Shown here: one piece after another, positions 44,738-56,700 of the stretch | Numbering within the stretch: position 1 is the first letter of the stretch | Layout: every line of letters begins with the position of its first letter | DNA from: Mantamonas sphyraenae | Taxonomy: Eukaryota; CRuMs; Mantamonadidae | DNA length: 64,000 nt | Assembly: GCA_026936335.1 (NCBI GenBank) | Contig: JAPMXV010000041.1 | Location: 62,001-126,000 of the forward strand | Direction: 5' to 3' | Notes under the pieces: generated by a model | The model's input: the letters and a program-made list of their open reading frames with translations, nothing else | What the model was told of the DNA's origin: nothing | Database searches by the model: none | Translations under genes and position numbers: made by a program

Positions 44738-45382
44738 TCATCCGAAAAGCTTCATGTAGCAATCGGAGCAATACGGGTGGCCCTTGGCGTCGTCGTGGTA
44801 TTCCTGGCCTGCAAGGAGGCTGTTGCACAGGTGGCAGAGAAAGTGCTCGGGGTGCCACTTCTTGCCCAGTGCGGTGACACATTTGCCCTGGATGGCCTGG
44901 TTGCAGCCACCACAGATGGTGCCTGCAAAGCTGTTGTAGTGTGTGGCACAGTAGGGGAACCCATCGCGTTCGTAAAAGGTGCCCGATGTAAAGGGACCAT
45001 TGCAGGTGGCGCAGACAAAGTGTTCCGGGTGCCACGTCTTGCCCAGCGCGTTCACAAGCTCCCCCACAATGGGCATGAGACACTTGGCACAGCGTTGCGA
45101 GTACATCTGATGGAAGCACGACTCACAGTACGCCTGCTCGTCACGCTCGTAAAAGGTGGCCCCGTTGAACGGCGTGGCACACTCGGCACACGCAAAGTGC
45201 TCCACGTGCCAATACTTGTTCATGGCAATGATGGAACCCTCCATCACCGGCTGGTGGCATCCCGCACAACGTGGGCTAAACAGCTCCGTGTAGCATTCCT
45301 CACAGTACGGCTTGTTCTCATTTGCATAGAACGTCACCTGGCCCAAATCCCGGTTGCACGCCTGGCAGCTGAAGCACGCCTG

Positions 45383-45427
<45 letters not shown>

Positions 45428-46496
45428 CCCATCACACAACCACCAAATCCACACACCCCATTTTGTGTACAGCCATCCACACAGCCCCGTTTCGTGTCAG
45501 TGGCGCTCACCAGGGAGAGAGGGGCTTCTTTGAGACTCGGGATTCTCCACACACGAAAAAAAAATGGGGACAAGCTAAAAAAGGGCCACGTACGTTATGC
45601 CACGACTGTTCCAGAGCCTCGAGACAGGGACCAACGATGTTCTGTTGGCATTTGCCACAGGTCTTGACGCCTGTCTGGGACTTGACGGTGCTCATGTCCT
45701 TGTCCAGGCCGCTGAGGATGCTGTCCAGAGCCGTTCCGCCTCCGCTGCTTGCCTGCGTCTCGTTGAGCTTCTGCAGTGGCGTGCTGCCTCCACCATTGCT
45801 GGCAGAGTTCAGCAACGAGTCCAGCTCAGACACCTGCGGCTTGATCTGTCCTGCACTGCTCAGCAAGGCGTCCAAATCGCTGCCGCTGTTGCTGCTCATT
45901 GTTGTTGTTGTCGTCGTCGTCGTCGGCTTGCTCCCACCACCACCACCACTCAGTGAGCCCATCAGAGCATCCAATTCACTGCTCCCTCCACGGCTGCTTG
46001 CGCCTGCGCTGCTCGTCGTCGTCGTCGTCGTCGTCGTCTTGTTGTTTGTGCTGCTTCCGCCGCTCAGCGAGCCCATCAGGGCGTCCAGTTCGCTACTGCT
46101 GCTGCTGCTGTTGTTGCTTGCCTTGGTCGTCGTGGTACCACCACCACCACCACCACCACCTCCTCCTCCTCCACCCAATGACCCCATCAGTGCGTCCAGT
46201 TCACTGCTTCCGCCGCTGCTGGCCGTGTTTCCGCTTGGGCTCTTTCCGCCTCCAAGCGACCCCATCAACGCATCCAACTCGCTGCCTCCTCCCGACGGCT
46301 TCGGCGGCGCCACGTTCGGTCGCTGTCCCGCTCCTGTTCCGCCACTGCCCAGCGAACTCATCAGTGCGTCGAGCTCGTCACCGCCTCCACCTCCTCCGGG
46401 TGCAGGCGGGGGCATGTTCGGTCGCGACCCCGCAGCCGACGCGGTGTTGCCGCTTTTGCCTTGCAGACTGCCCAGAAGTGCATCCAAATCAGACAT
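44738..46496 (-). CDS. PXN: Paxillin-like LD-motif and LIM-domain adaptor
   Basis: Exons 46496-45594 and 45379-44738, phase 0 (GTACGT donor), 514 residues. The N-terminal 290 residues carry about nine LD-type motifs: SDLDALLGSL, DELDALMSSL, four copies of SELDALMGSL, SDLDALLSSA, SELDSLLNSA and TALDSILSGL, separated by Gly/Thr/Ser spacers. Animal paxillin has five. Four LIM domains follow, each with the full Cys/His set (CGKCQQ, CAGCHQ, CAKCLM and CGGCNQ starts; WHxEHFxCxxC cores), ending YCSDCYMKLFG. Paxillin couples integrin or other adhesion sites to actin and Rho regulators. The intron falls inside LIM1 and contains about 40 bp of CA repeat. It diverges from GCP5 with 141 bp between starts. 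Confidence 0.93.
45386..45426. repeat. (CA)n tract in the paxillin intron
   Basis: Roughly 41 bp of uninterrupted CA dinucleotides. On the coding strand this is a TG repeat just before the acceptor TGCAG. Confidence 0.9.
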
Positions 46497-46637
46497 CGTG
46501 TGTGCGTTTGTGCGTGTGTAGGTGATGTGACGTGATGTGATGTGATGTGATGTGTGTGCTTGGGAGCAGCAGCAAGAAAACGCAATTCAGAATGATTGCC
46601 GGCGTCGTCGCAGCCATACGAATCTTCCCTCACAAAC

Positions 46638-49600
46638 ATGAGCCGTGCGGAGAGGGAAAGATGGGACGGTGTCGTGCAACTGTCCCAGCAGCTGGTCATG
46701 AATCTGAGCGGCCTGGACCCACACGAGGACCAGGGTGACTTTGTCACGGCCACTCACTTTGTCCTCGACAACCTGGACAACCACACGTTTCTCGACGTCG
46801 ACCCACACAAGCAGCGCAAACTGTATTCAGGGTGAGTTTTGAACCGCACAACCAAGCCGGAATTGCCCGCTGGTTCCTGACACACGCGAGTTTGCTCCAA
46901 ATCCGAACTCCGCACACAGCCTCGTCGACAAGCTCTCTTTGCAGGGCCACGAGAGCAAGAGCAACCGCCTGGCTCAGCTCCTGGCCGAATTTGCACACAC
47001 AGATGTACATACAGAAATCTCGAGGGTATGTGTGAAAGGTGGAAAGGGCAGAAACGTGCGTCGCGGCGCGGCGAAACACTCACCCTCGTTTTTGGCGCCA
47101 TCCACGTACAGGACGCCCCCAGCGCCATTCTGATGCTTCTCCACCTGCTCTCCAACAACCCAGGCGGTTTACTGGCAGGCGACCGTGCCACAGAGGTGAC
47201 AGATGCTGCCGCACATGTACAGGAGGGCAGCGGGAAGCCGGACAACGAGCGAGACGGAGATCAGCCGAAAGCCATGGTGTTTGCCACGCCACTGCCACGC
47301 CACACACTGCGCACACGGATTGAAGAGTTGGCAGAAGAGGCACGTCAGGCAGCACTGGAGGCCGAAGAGGAGGCCGAGGAGGACGTATGGTCAGACGAGA
47401 GCGAGTTGTCTGATTGGGGATCGCTGACGTCTCATGAGGAGGAGGAGGAAGAGGAAGAGGAGGAGGTCGATGATGAAGTTGCGGCCGGCAAAGATGCTTT
47501 GGGGCGACTGGATGACTCGGTGGAGATTACATTGGACGACAAGGCTGATGCAAAGGTGATGGAAGGAGATCCGGGGCGGGTTCAAGATGGGGAGAAGCAA
47601 CAGGACTGGTTTGTGGACTTGGAGAGGAGGAGACACATGAGGCAAAGGGTGCAACCTGGATTCTGGAAGACGAGCAAAGGACCAGGGAGCAGCAGGGCGG
47701 CACAGGCAAGATGGATGGAGCTGCAAAAGAATGCCATGTGGAGCAGCGCGGTGTTGCTGAGACATCCAGAGTTGACACAGGCTGCATGTGACGCAGGCAT
47801 GTCGGACGTGTTTGAGGTGGGCGAACGCAAGGTGATGGAGGAGCGTGTGCTGGTGAGGCAAGTGTGCGACATGTTGGCAGACGTGCAGACGGATCTGTTT
47901 GCGTGGGAGGAGCAGGCGCAACGGTATGTGGTGCGCAACCAAGGCGTGCAGTTGGCGCACGTGTCTGCACGCGCGGTGGAACAGTGTCTGTCGCCGCTGT
48001 TGGACATGGGGTCGCGCGTGGCACAGCTGCGCGTGTTTGTGCGAGACGCAAACGATCCGTACAGCGACAAGAGCAGCGTGCTGCAAGGGTTTGCCCAGGG
48101 CATTGCGCACGTGTTTGCTCTGTTCCAACACGATCTGGAAGTGCTACAGCGGCGCGCACGTCACCTGACCGCGTCTGGAGCGGCGTCCAGCGCATCGGAG
48201 GATGTGCACAACATGCGCGCCTACGAGAGTGTGGCACAGCGGCGCATGTGCAGCACACTGATGGGGCTGCACACGTGTCTGGCAGACTGGGAGCGGGACT
48301 GGGCGCACCTGCACGCCCTGTACATGGCGTCGTATGTGGATCTGGCACACATGTTGGCCGGGGATATGCATGCAGACGAACACAAGGTGACGTACTTTGA
48401 CGACTATGGGGACGTGATGCGGTCAGCGCACACGCTGCAGGTGCTGTACGACGACGTGCAGGGCCTGAGCACGGCGGCGCCTGCGGGCACGTCGCACACG
48501 CTTGCATTTAGCATGCACGTGTTTCTCTGCGCCCTGCGTCCCTATGTGGACATCATGGACACGTGGCTGTACGACGGCACCCTGAACGACCCCAAGCGCG
48601 AGTTTTTTGTGCAACAACGCAGCGATGTGCAGCCACGTTCGCTGGAGTATTGGAAGCAGGCGTTCATGCTGCCGCTGCACTCGTTTGGCGCCAGGTCGCA
48701 GTCGGGTGTGGCATGGGGCTCGTTGGGCTCGCTGGTGCCTTCGTTCATGCACAAGCTGGCCGTGTGTGTGCTGGTGGTGGGCAAATCGGCACATTTGGTG
48801 CAACTTATCGACGACGTGCCACTCAGCATACACAAGCACTTTGGGCAGGACTTGTCACGCAGCAACCTGGCGGATCTGAGCGGCATGAGTGCCGAACGGG
48901 GCGCGTTGGGCAGGGTTTCCCTGAACGCCTTGTTTGTGACCTCGCTGTGCAGTATGGTGGAAGACATAGCCAGCGTCGGTGAGGTGGAAGTGAGCGTGAG
49001 GGACGAGTCTGAGGAGGAGGAGGAGGAGGAGGAGGATGACGAGTCGGTGGAAGTGATTGAGATCGAAGAGGTGGTGGACGAGAGCGGAACAGACGTAGCA
49101 GTAGCACAGCAAGACGAGGTGCAAGGGTTGTTTGCGCGTGCCGATGGCCTGGCACCCATCGCTACGCTGGCCACCCGGTGTGATGCAGGTGACCTGTTGG
49201 ACGTGTCGTCGTGGACGGCTGCTCAAACGCACGAGGCCAGTTTGGCCGCATGGATGGACAAGACGCAAGAGACGCTGTGGGTGACACGGACAGTGGACAG
49301 TCACGGTGCACACAATGGGAACAAGCAGGAAGAGGGACAGCGGCTGGGTGAGACGTGGCTCGCGCAGGAGGAGATCGGAGAGGTGAGTGTGCAGACGTTG
49401 ATGCGCTGGATGCAAACATGTGGGGGCTCTGCGTGGTTCAGTGCACGCCAAGTGGTGGACCAGTGTCTCGGCAAACACATCTGGAAACGGTACGGGGAGA
49501 TCAGTCCGTCTCTGGTCCAGCTCATGTTCCAGGAATGCGAGCTGGAGGGCCATCTGGAAGTGCTCGCGGACGTGCTGTTGCACCAAGCGGGACCCGCCAT

Positions 49601-50426
49601 GCACCATTTTGGCTGCGGACTGTTTACGTTGGTGCAGCGTGGCAGCGACGCGTGGCGTGACGAGTACCTGCTGAACGAACAGCTGCAGGAGTCGGTGCAG
49701 GTGTTTGTGGACGACCCGTTTGTGGATCTGGAACAAGGGCCCAGCCACAGGTTGTTGATGGTGACGGTGCACGAAGAGGTGGAGGTGGATGTGGCCGGTG
49801 CAGGGCTGTTTGATTGCATCGAAGTGGACATGCAGACGGAATGGCCGTTGAATTTGGTGATCAACGTGCCGGCCATGGCCATGTACAACCAGGTGCACAG
49901 GTTGGTGCTGGAGGTGAAACTGGCCAAGTGGCAGCTGGACGAGAGTCTGCCCAGCAAGGTGAGTGGACTGAAGGGTCGCCGGCGGGCAGGCGACGCCCTG
50001 GTGCACAGGCTGGAACTATTGCGTCACCGTATGCTGCACTTTGTAGACACCCTGTACGGCTTTGTGTTGGACCAGGTGGTTAACCTGCAGCGGGTGCAGT
50101 TCAAGGAGGAATTGCAGGCGGCTCGCGATCTGGACCAGCTGCTTGCGGCGCACCAGGACTACCTGGAGCGATGCCTTTACGTGTGCTTTCTCACAGACAA
50201 GCACGCACCTCTGCTGCGTGCGCTGCGTGTCATCCTGTCCCAGTGTGCACGCATGCGATCACTGTACGTGCGGCAATGCGCACAGCGGGATGGCCAGGAT
50301 GCGGAGGAGCGACGCAAGGTGCGCACGCAGCTGCAACAGCTGGAGGCGGACCATGCGCGCTGGAGTGAGTTTGTCATGGGGCTGCTTGCACGTGTGGGAA
50401 GTGGCTTGGCGGTGTTGTTGGGATGA
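46638..50426 (+). CDS. TUBGCP5: Gamma-tubulin complex component 5-like protein
   Basis: Exons 46638-46831, 46920-47025 and 47112-50426, phases 2 and 0; about 1204 residues. The start is MSRAERERWDG. The N-terminus has a GCP5-like region (ATHFVLDNLDNHTFLDVD; LAQLLAEFAHTDVHTEISR; APSAILMLLHLLSNNP). The GRIP1 region includes LRPYVDIMDTWLYDGTLNDP then REFFVQ, the typical GCP pattern before the C-terminal half. GRIP2 includes YNQVHRLVLEVKLAKWQLDE, LELLRHRMLHFVDTLYGFV and AHQDYLERCLYVCFLTDK. Two acidic poly-Glu inserts interrupt it (near 47435 and 49010). It is part of the gamma-tubulin ring complex that nucleates microtubules. Subfamily choice is based on the N-terminal region and is less sure than GCP membership. 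Confidence 0.85.
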
Positions 50427-50489
50427 TTGTCAAAGTCAATGGAAGTTGCTCGCACAGCGAACCAGCGAAACCAATTCGTTTGTGCAGTC

Positions 50490-53400
50490 ATGGTGCGTGA
50501 TGGTGCAGGGTGTGTGGTTTGTGGTTTGTGTGGATGTGTGTCGCTAACATGTGCGGTGTGCGTGTGTGTGTGTGTGCAGTCGCACGGGATCCAGCAATTC
50601 AGCGAAGAGGAGCAGGAGAAGTTGCTGAAAGATTGCAGCTCGACGGTCAAGGCGCAGGGGTACTACATGAAGCGGTGTCTGGTGAGTGCGCAGCGTGGCC
50701 ATGTTGCTGCAGAGTGGATGATTCGAGGGCAGGGCACGAGAAAGAGCACAGAAGCTTACATTGAACTGTGTGCATGGACAGGACGCGCACAAGCTGATGG
50801 ATGCGCTGAAGCACGCGAGCAACATGATCGCCGAGCTGCGCACGTCGATGCTCAGCCCCAAGAACTACTACCACGTGTGTAGGTTGAGAATTGTGGCTAC
50901 GGTGGCCTTGTGGTCATGTGTTGCCCGTCTGGCATTGTGTGGTGTGCATGGACGGTGGCGCCAGAGTCCACGCAAGCCCCAGCTGGGGTCTTTTTCCCTC
51001 CCTGGGTTTGGCGCACCCTGCACGCACATGACGACGCCGTGTGGCCTCTTGATTGGGTGTAACGCAGGCGTGAGATGCATAGGCACAGGGTAGCAGGGAC
51101 ATGTGGTCGTGTGCATGCGTGTGTGTGGCGCATACGGGAACCGGAGGCGGGAGGCTGACACGGCATTTTCTACGCTGGGCCCCACTTCTGGGCGACATAC
51201 CACACAACGGCGGGGTCGTGTGCACACGAAATGGTGTGTGTGTGGAACGGCGTGTGTGTGTGTGTGCGTGTGTGTGTGTGTATGACCACAGACTGCCTTG
51301 TGTTTGACGAGCTGAACCTGCTGGAGCAGTATCTGGTGGAGGAGCAGAAGCGAGGCAAGCGCATTGCGGAGCTGTACGAGGTGGTTCAGTACGCAGGCAA
51401 CATCCTGCCGCGTCTGTACCTCCTGGTCACGGTGGGCTCCGTGTACATCCGTTCACAGGAGGCACCAGCCAAGGACATCCTGCGTGACATGGTGGAAATG
51501 TGTCGCGGCGTGCAGCATCCCACACGAGGCCTGTTTCTGCGCAACTATCTGCTCACGCTGTGCAAGGACAAGCTGCCGGACACCAACTCGGCATACATTG
51601 GCAAGGGAGGCGACGTGAACGACAGCGTGGATTTCATCCTGCTCAACTTTGTGGAGATGAACAAGCTGTGGGTGCGCTTGCAGCACCAGGGCGCCGTCAA
51701 GGACCGCCAGCGACGCGAGACGGAACGCAAGGACCTGCAGTTGCTGGTGGGCACGAACCTTCGTCGTCTGTCCGATCTGGAGGGTGTGACACCGGAGTTG
51801 TACGAGAACACGATCCTGCCGTCGATTCTGGAGGAGATCATCCGCTGCAAGGATGTCATCTCGCAGGAGTACATCATGGAAATCATTTCGCGTGTGTTTC
51901 CCGACCACTTCCACCTGCGTACCATCGACCAATTCCTGGGGGCGTGCACGCAGCTGCAGAGCGCGGTGGATCTGCGTCGCATCATCACCTCGCTGATCGA
52001 CCGCCTGGCCAATTACATCAAGACCACGGAGAACAAGTCGGCCATTCCGGACGACCTCTTTGCCACCTTTTCGTCCTACGTCAACAAGGTCATCCAGTCG
52101 CGTCCCAAGATGCCCATGAGTGACATGCTTGCCCTGCAGGGCAGTCTGCTGAGCCTTGTGTTGAGCACGAGTGAGTTTGTTTGGTGGGGAAGGGGGGAAA
52201 GGGGGGAAGGGTGAGTGTGTGATTAGGGCCCCCACTGACACAGGCAGCGCACAAAAGACCCCGATCGCATCGACTACGTGGACGGGATCCTGGAGTTTAC
52301 GACGACCATCCTGGGCAAGCTGCCAGAAAAGAGGCTGGAGAGCTCGACGTGCATCTCTCTGGTGAAGCAGATGCTGATGAGCCCGCTGGCGACGTACAAG
52401 AACATCCTGACGGTGCTGGATCTGTCGCACTACGGCAAAACGTTGGAGTATCTGGACTTTTACACGCGGCGCGACGTGGCGGTGGCGCTGTGCAACACGG
52501 CCATCCGGTACCACAAGACTCTGGAGGACCCTGAAAAGGTGCACTTCCTGTTTACGTACGTCAACGTGCTGCTGGAGGACCAGGACGACTTTTCGGATGC
52601 CATCTACGACGACGAGGACTTTGCAGAGGACTTGGTGCTGACAGCCAAACTGGTGAACCTGCTGTACTCGGAGTCGCCGGAAACGATGTACAGCTTGCTG
52701 AAGGTGGCCAAGTCGCACCTGAAGAATGGCGGGGAGCGTCGTGTGCGCAGCACCATGTTGCCGCTGCTGTTCCGCTCGCTGATGCTCACCAACCTGATTG
52801 AGGAGGCCAACGGAGAGGAAGAGGGCAGTGCCGGGGTGGCATCGCAGAAGGCATACAAGTTCATGTCGGACTGCGTGACGGCAGTGTCGGAGGTGGATGC
52901 GTTCCTGGGCATCAAGATGATGCTGCAGTGTGCGCAGAACGCGGCGTCGTTGTCGTACGAGGACATTGCGTACGACTTTATGGAGCAGGCCTTCCTTGTG
53001 TACGAGGGAGAGAACGAAATCAAGTGGCAGTACGACGCCGTGGTGCTGATGATCTCGTCGCTGCAGGCGATGAGCGGGTTCAGCACCGAGTCGTACGAGG
53101 CGTTGGCACAGAGTGCGGCCGGGTATGCCATCAAGCTGCTGCGTAAGCCGGACCAAAGCAAGGCAGTGTGTCTGGCCACACATCTGTACTGGACGGCGGA
53201 GGACAGCGACGGGGAAGGGGGCTACCACGACGCAAAGACGGTGTTGAAGCTGTTGCAAAAGTCGATGCGTGTGGCAGACAAGTGGGTGGATCCCAAGGTG
53301 CAATTCCAACTGTTTGCAGAGATCCTCAACCGCTTCCTGTACTACTTTGAGGCGGGCAACGAAGAGGTGGCAGAGTATGTGAACCAGCTGATCGAGCTGA

Positions 53401-53546
53401 TCGACACCAAGATGGAGAGCTACACAGAGGCCGCGGAGGATCTGGACGAGGTCAAGGACTTTGTGAGCAACACCATGCGGTATGTGAAGAGCAAGCAGGA
53501 GGGAGAGGAGGCTGCCAAGTGGAAGGCGATTGTGGTGGGAGCATGA
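50490..53546 (+). CDS. VPS35: Retromer subunit VPS35
   Basis: Exons 50490-50492 (ATG only), 50580-50681, 50782-50878, 51292-52170 and 52248-53546; about 793 residues, the family length. The ATG is followed directly by a GTGCGT donor; exon 2 continues [18 protein letters not shown]. Landmarks are [21 protein letters not shown], the retromer signature [29 protein letters not shown], and C-terminal [21 protein letters not shown] and [12 protein letters not shown]35 is the scaffold of the retromer cargo-selective trimer. At the last junction the phases disagree: exon 4 ends in phase 1 at A/GTGAGT, while exon 5 reads [13 protein letters not shown] only if one A of AAAA (52253-52256) is removed or an atypical donor is used. 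It begins 63 bp after the GCP5 stop. Confidence 0.93.
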
Positions 53547-53592
53547 GCATGAGCATGAGAGCTGTATTTTTCGTTTGTGCGTGAACGCACTC

Positions 53593-53598
53593 AATAAA
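53593..53598 (+). terminator. AATAAA polyadenylation signal of VPS35
   Basis: AATAAA lies 47 bp after the VPS35 stop and is the likely 3' end signal of that gene. Confidence 0.6.
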
Positions 53599-53664
53599 TG
53601 CACTCAAACTCACATAAAATACTTGACCATGTCCAAAAGTCGGCTTACTTCGGGACAAATGGCT

Positions 53665-53721
53665 CCCAGGGCATCGTTGCTGTCTGCCCTGGGCACACCG
53701 AGCGGTGGCTTGCGCTCGGTG
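53665..53721 (-). ncRNA. Two adjacent perfect hairpins 3' of the Fanzor-like gene (candidate guide-RNA scaffold)
   Basis: Two back-to-back 9-bp stems: cccagggca/tgccctggg (53665-53673 with 53685-53693, 11-nt loop) and caccgagcg/cgctcggtg (53696-53704 with 53713-53721, 8-nt loop), only two bases apart. They begin 50 bp past the stop codon of the Fanzor-like gene, on its 3' side. In TnpB and Fanzor loci the guide RNA is encoded at or just beyond the 3' end of the nuclease gene, which is why this is proposed. No homologous guide RNA is recognised, and a transcription-termination or element-end role is equally possible. Confidence 0.35.
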
Positions 53722-53770
53722 ATCTTCGCAGCTCCAGTCGTCGATGGAACTGCCCTCACATCCTGTTCAC

Positions 53771-56700
53771 TCACCCTTCCGTACCGGTGGTGACTTGATC
53801 ATTGGACGTGGCTGTGGCTGCTGCTTCCTTCTGTCTGCTGAATGGCATGGGTCGTTGTCCCGATTTGATTTGTTCAACAATGATCCAGAAGAATGCTTCG
53901 CAGGAGTGCTGGTCTCGCTGCATCGCCACGTGCAATGGAATGTCCTCGTCGTTGTGGATTTCCCGTTGCAGCAGCGCAAACAACGTCTGCTTTCTGGTGT
54001 GGTGATTGCGCGACTGGTAGCCGCATGTTTTGCAGAACTGGAGCCTGCCCAGGGGTTTGCGCGACACATTGGTGTTGAAGCTGAGTGTCGTTCCACACCT
54101 GTGCACACTGGATGTGCCATACTCGTCCAGGTCCTTGACCACGTTGTAGTACACGGCCAGCTTGTCCAACACGTCGCCCGTCCGTCCGCCGAGGCTTGAT
54201 TGTTTCTTTCCTCCCACCACCAGCACGTGCTGTTTTGGCATCCCTCTGTTGGCCATGAGTTTCTGTGTCTCTTCGATTGACCGTTGCAGGAACTGCGCCT
54301 GGATACGCGTGCCATGCCTCCGTCGTCGCATCTCGTTGTGCGTCATCGTCGGGATCGTCATCTGGAACACCTTGTTGTTGTGTGTCCACATGAGAACCCA
54401 TGTGTCCCGTGTGACGCCCCAATCCACCAAGGCGAACAAGGTGTCGTTGACAATGGACACCCACTTCTCCTCCTTCACGGTGTCTCCGTCGTTGCCACCG
54501 GGGTCATCGACAGCACCAGCATCCACCTCGCTCTCCTGTGCCTCGCCCTCGTAGTTGCCGCCTGTATCGTCGTCTCTGCCCTGTGCACTGTCCGTCCCTG
54601 GTGCCGCACCCACTTCACCTTGTTGTGTCTCCCTCGACGCCGACCCGATCGTATGAAACTTGCTGACCCCCCGGGACCCAACGTTCCGTCCAAGGTCCCG
54701 CAGGCGCCCATACTCCGACTTGTTCACGAAGGGAGCCATCCATACGGGCAGGGTGTTGGAATACTGCAGGATGTTGGTCGCTGCTGTGAACAGTGGTCCG
54801 GAAACCTTGTTGAGTCGGTTTTTCCCAGTGTCCTTGTCGCTGCTCTTGTTGTTCTTCGCTCGCGTTTGCATCTCTGCCTTGATACGCCAGAGATGGGTCA
54901 AACACTCATGCTCAATCTTGGCCACCAGTGCGCTGTGCGTCTCGGTGTCGTTGTGGGCGAGCGGGTCTTGGACCAAGGTTTTAGGATAGAACACGATCGC
55001 GGCTGTCCCGGCCGACGATACGTGCGTCGTACCTTTCCAGTGGTGCAGCTGAGTAGGACGCATTCGCATCACGGCTGTCGTGTTGGCCGCAACGCTCGCA
55101 AACATGTCGTCGAACAGCGAGGTCGCGTCCTCGCCCAACGACGCCCACCACCTCGACACTGCACAGCGCACCTTTTCGGGGAACTTGCCTTTGTGCGTCT
55201 TCCACAGCTCCAGCACTCTCTTCCAGGTTGCTGTGCTGATCGAAAGCGCCTTGCCGTTCTCTCCCAGCGTCACAGCTGCCTTCACTGCCTGCCATTGTGT
55301 GTCGTTCTCCAGCAGGAATGGGATCAGCATCGTCTTGGCGTCCTCCGGAGCGAGCATCATCCCCACATCCGCCTCCTCCAGTGTAAGCTGCGGCAGCAGG
55401 TTGTGCAGGATGCAAAGCGGCGCGTTTGCCAACGCTTTCGCCTTGTGCCCCTTGCTCTCGGTCGCAAGCATCGTGCCGTTCGGATCGATGGCCTTCAGCA
55501 GCTCCCTCGCCTTCAACAACAGCATGCGGTAGCTCCTGGATCGTCTGATCTCACCCGCCTTGGTCACTGCCTGTGTTTGCGCGTTTGTCCGTTTCTGCGC
55601 CGCTTCAGCTGCGTGGGCATCGTAGGCAAACCCCAGGGCAGCCTTGCACACACCATGGCGTGTGAATGCCTTGTGAACGCCCCCGTTTGGGTGTTCTTCA
55701 CTTGATGCGTCGACAGCTGCAAGCAGGGCAGCCTCGCGGATACCCTGCGCTCCCGGTTCTTGTGCTTCAGCGTAATTAACCAGCAGAGTCACGTACAAAA
55801 GCGCCCTCTTGCTGGTCACCACTTGCTTGAGCCTCGACGTCACCATGTTGGCCAGGAGCCAGCGCATGCGAGTGGCCGCAGCACCCAGGTGGCTGATGTC
55901 TGGGGCAGTGCAGTCCACGCTGCATGTGTTGCCGCCGTCCTTGCTCACAATGCGTCCTGTCATCCTGTCCACGTACAGTTGTCCCTTCACCTTTGTCAGG
56001 ACATCCCACACGAGGCCATCTTTTGACGCACTGGTCATGTACTTGACGGCAGTTTCAATTTGGGTTTGGTTGCATCCCTGAAGGACACCGACAACCGCAT
56101 TGACAGCCGTCAGCACACATGGGACAATGTCGTTGTATGTGTCCGCCAGGCGCTGAAGAAGCTGGTCTTCGCTTTCGAGAGCGTGGAACCCGAGGTCACC
56201 GAGTTGGGCGACATTGTGAATTGCCCCAAGGCCAATGGGAATGGTGGTGTCTTTCACGCCTGCGTCGGTCATAGCAGTTTGGATGAACTCGGTCACGTCC
56301 TGGATCAACAGGTCCTGGTCATCTGGTGGAGGCGCGCTTCTTGAGGTGCGTTTGCGAGGGCGTCGCTGCAGTTGCGTCGTGTCGTGCTCAACGCTCTCCT
56401 TTGGCATGTCATCCAGCGAGCCTATGGCATGGGCAATGCGTTCTTCGCCTTCGTGTGCTCCTGTGTGAAACGCCGCCGCGGTTTGAGTTTCGTCGTACAG
56501 CGAATTCTCTGCCAAGCTGTTCAGGTCTGCCTCGGTGAACTCGATTACCTTTTCGAAGGTATTGATGTCGTGCAGGAGCACACGTGCAGAGCAGTGCCCA
56601 TTCAACGCATCGGCTTGTGCCCTGAGGACCCGCTGGAGTGTGACCACCTGTGAGTGCGCCACGCCCATCTCTACGCCGCTGGAATCCACATGACCCTTTG

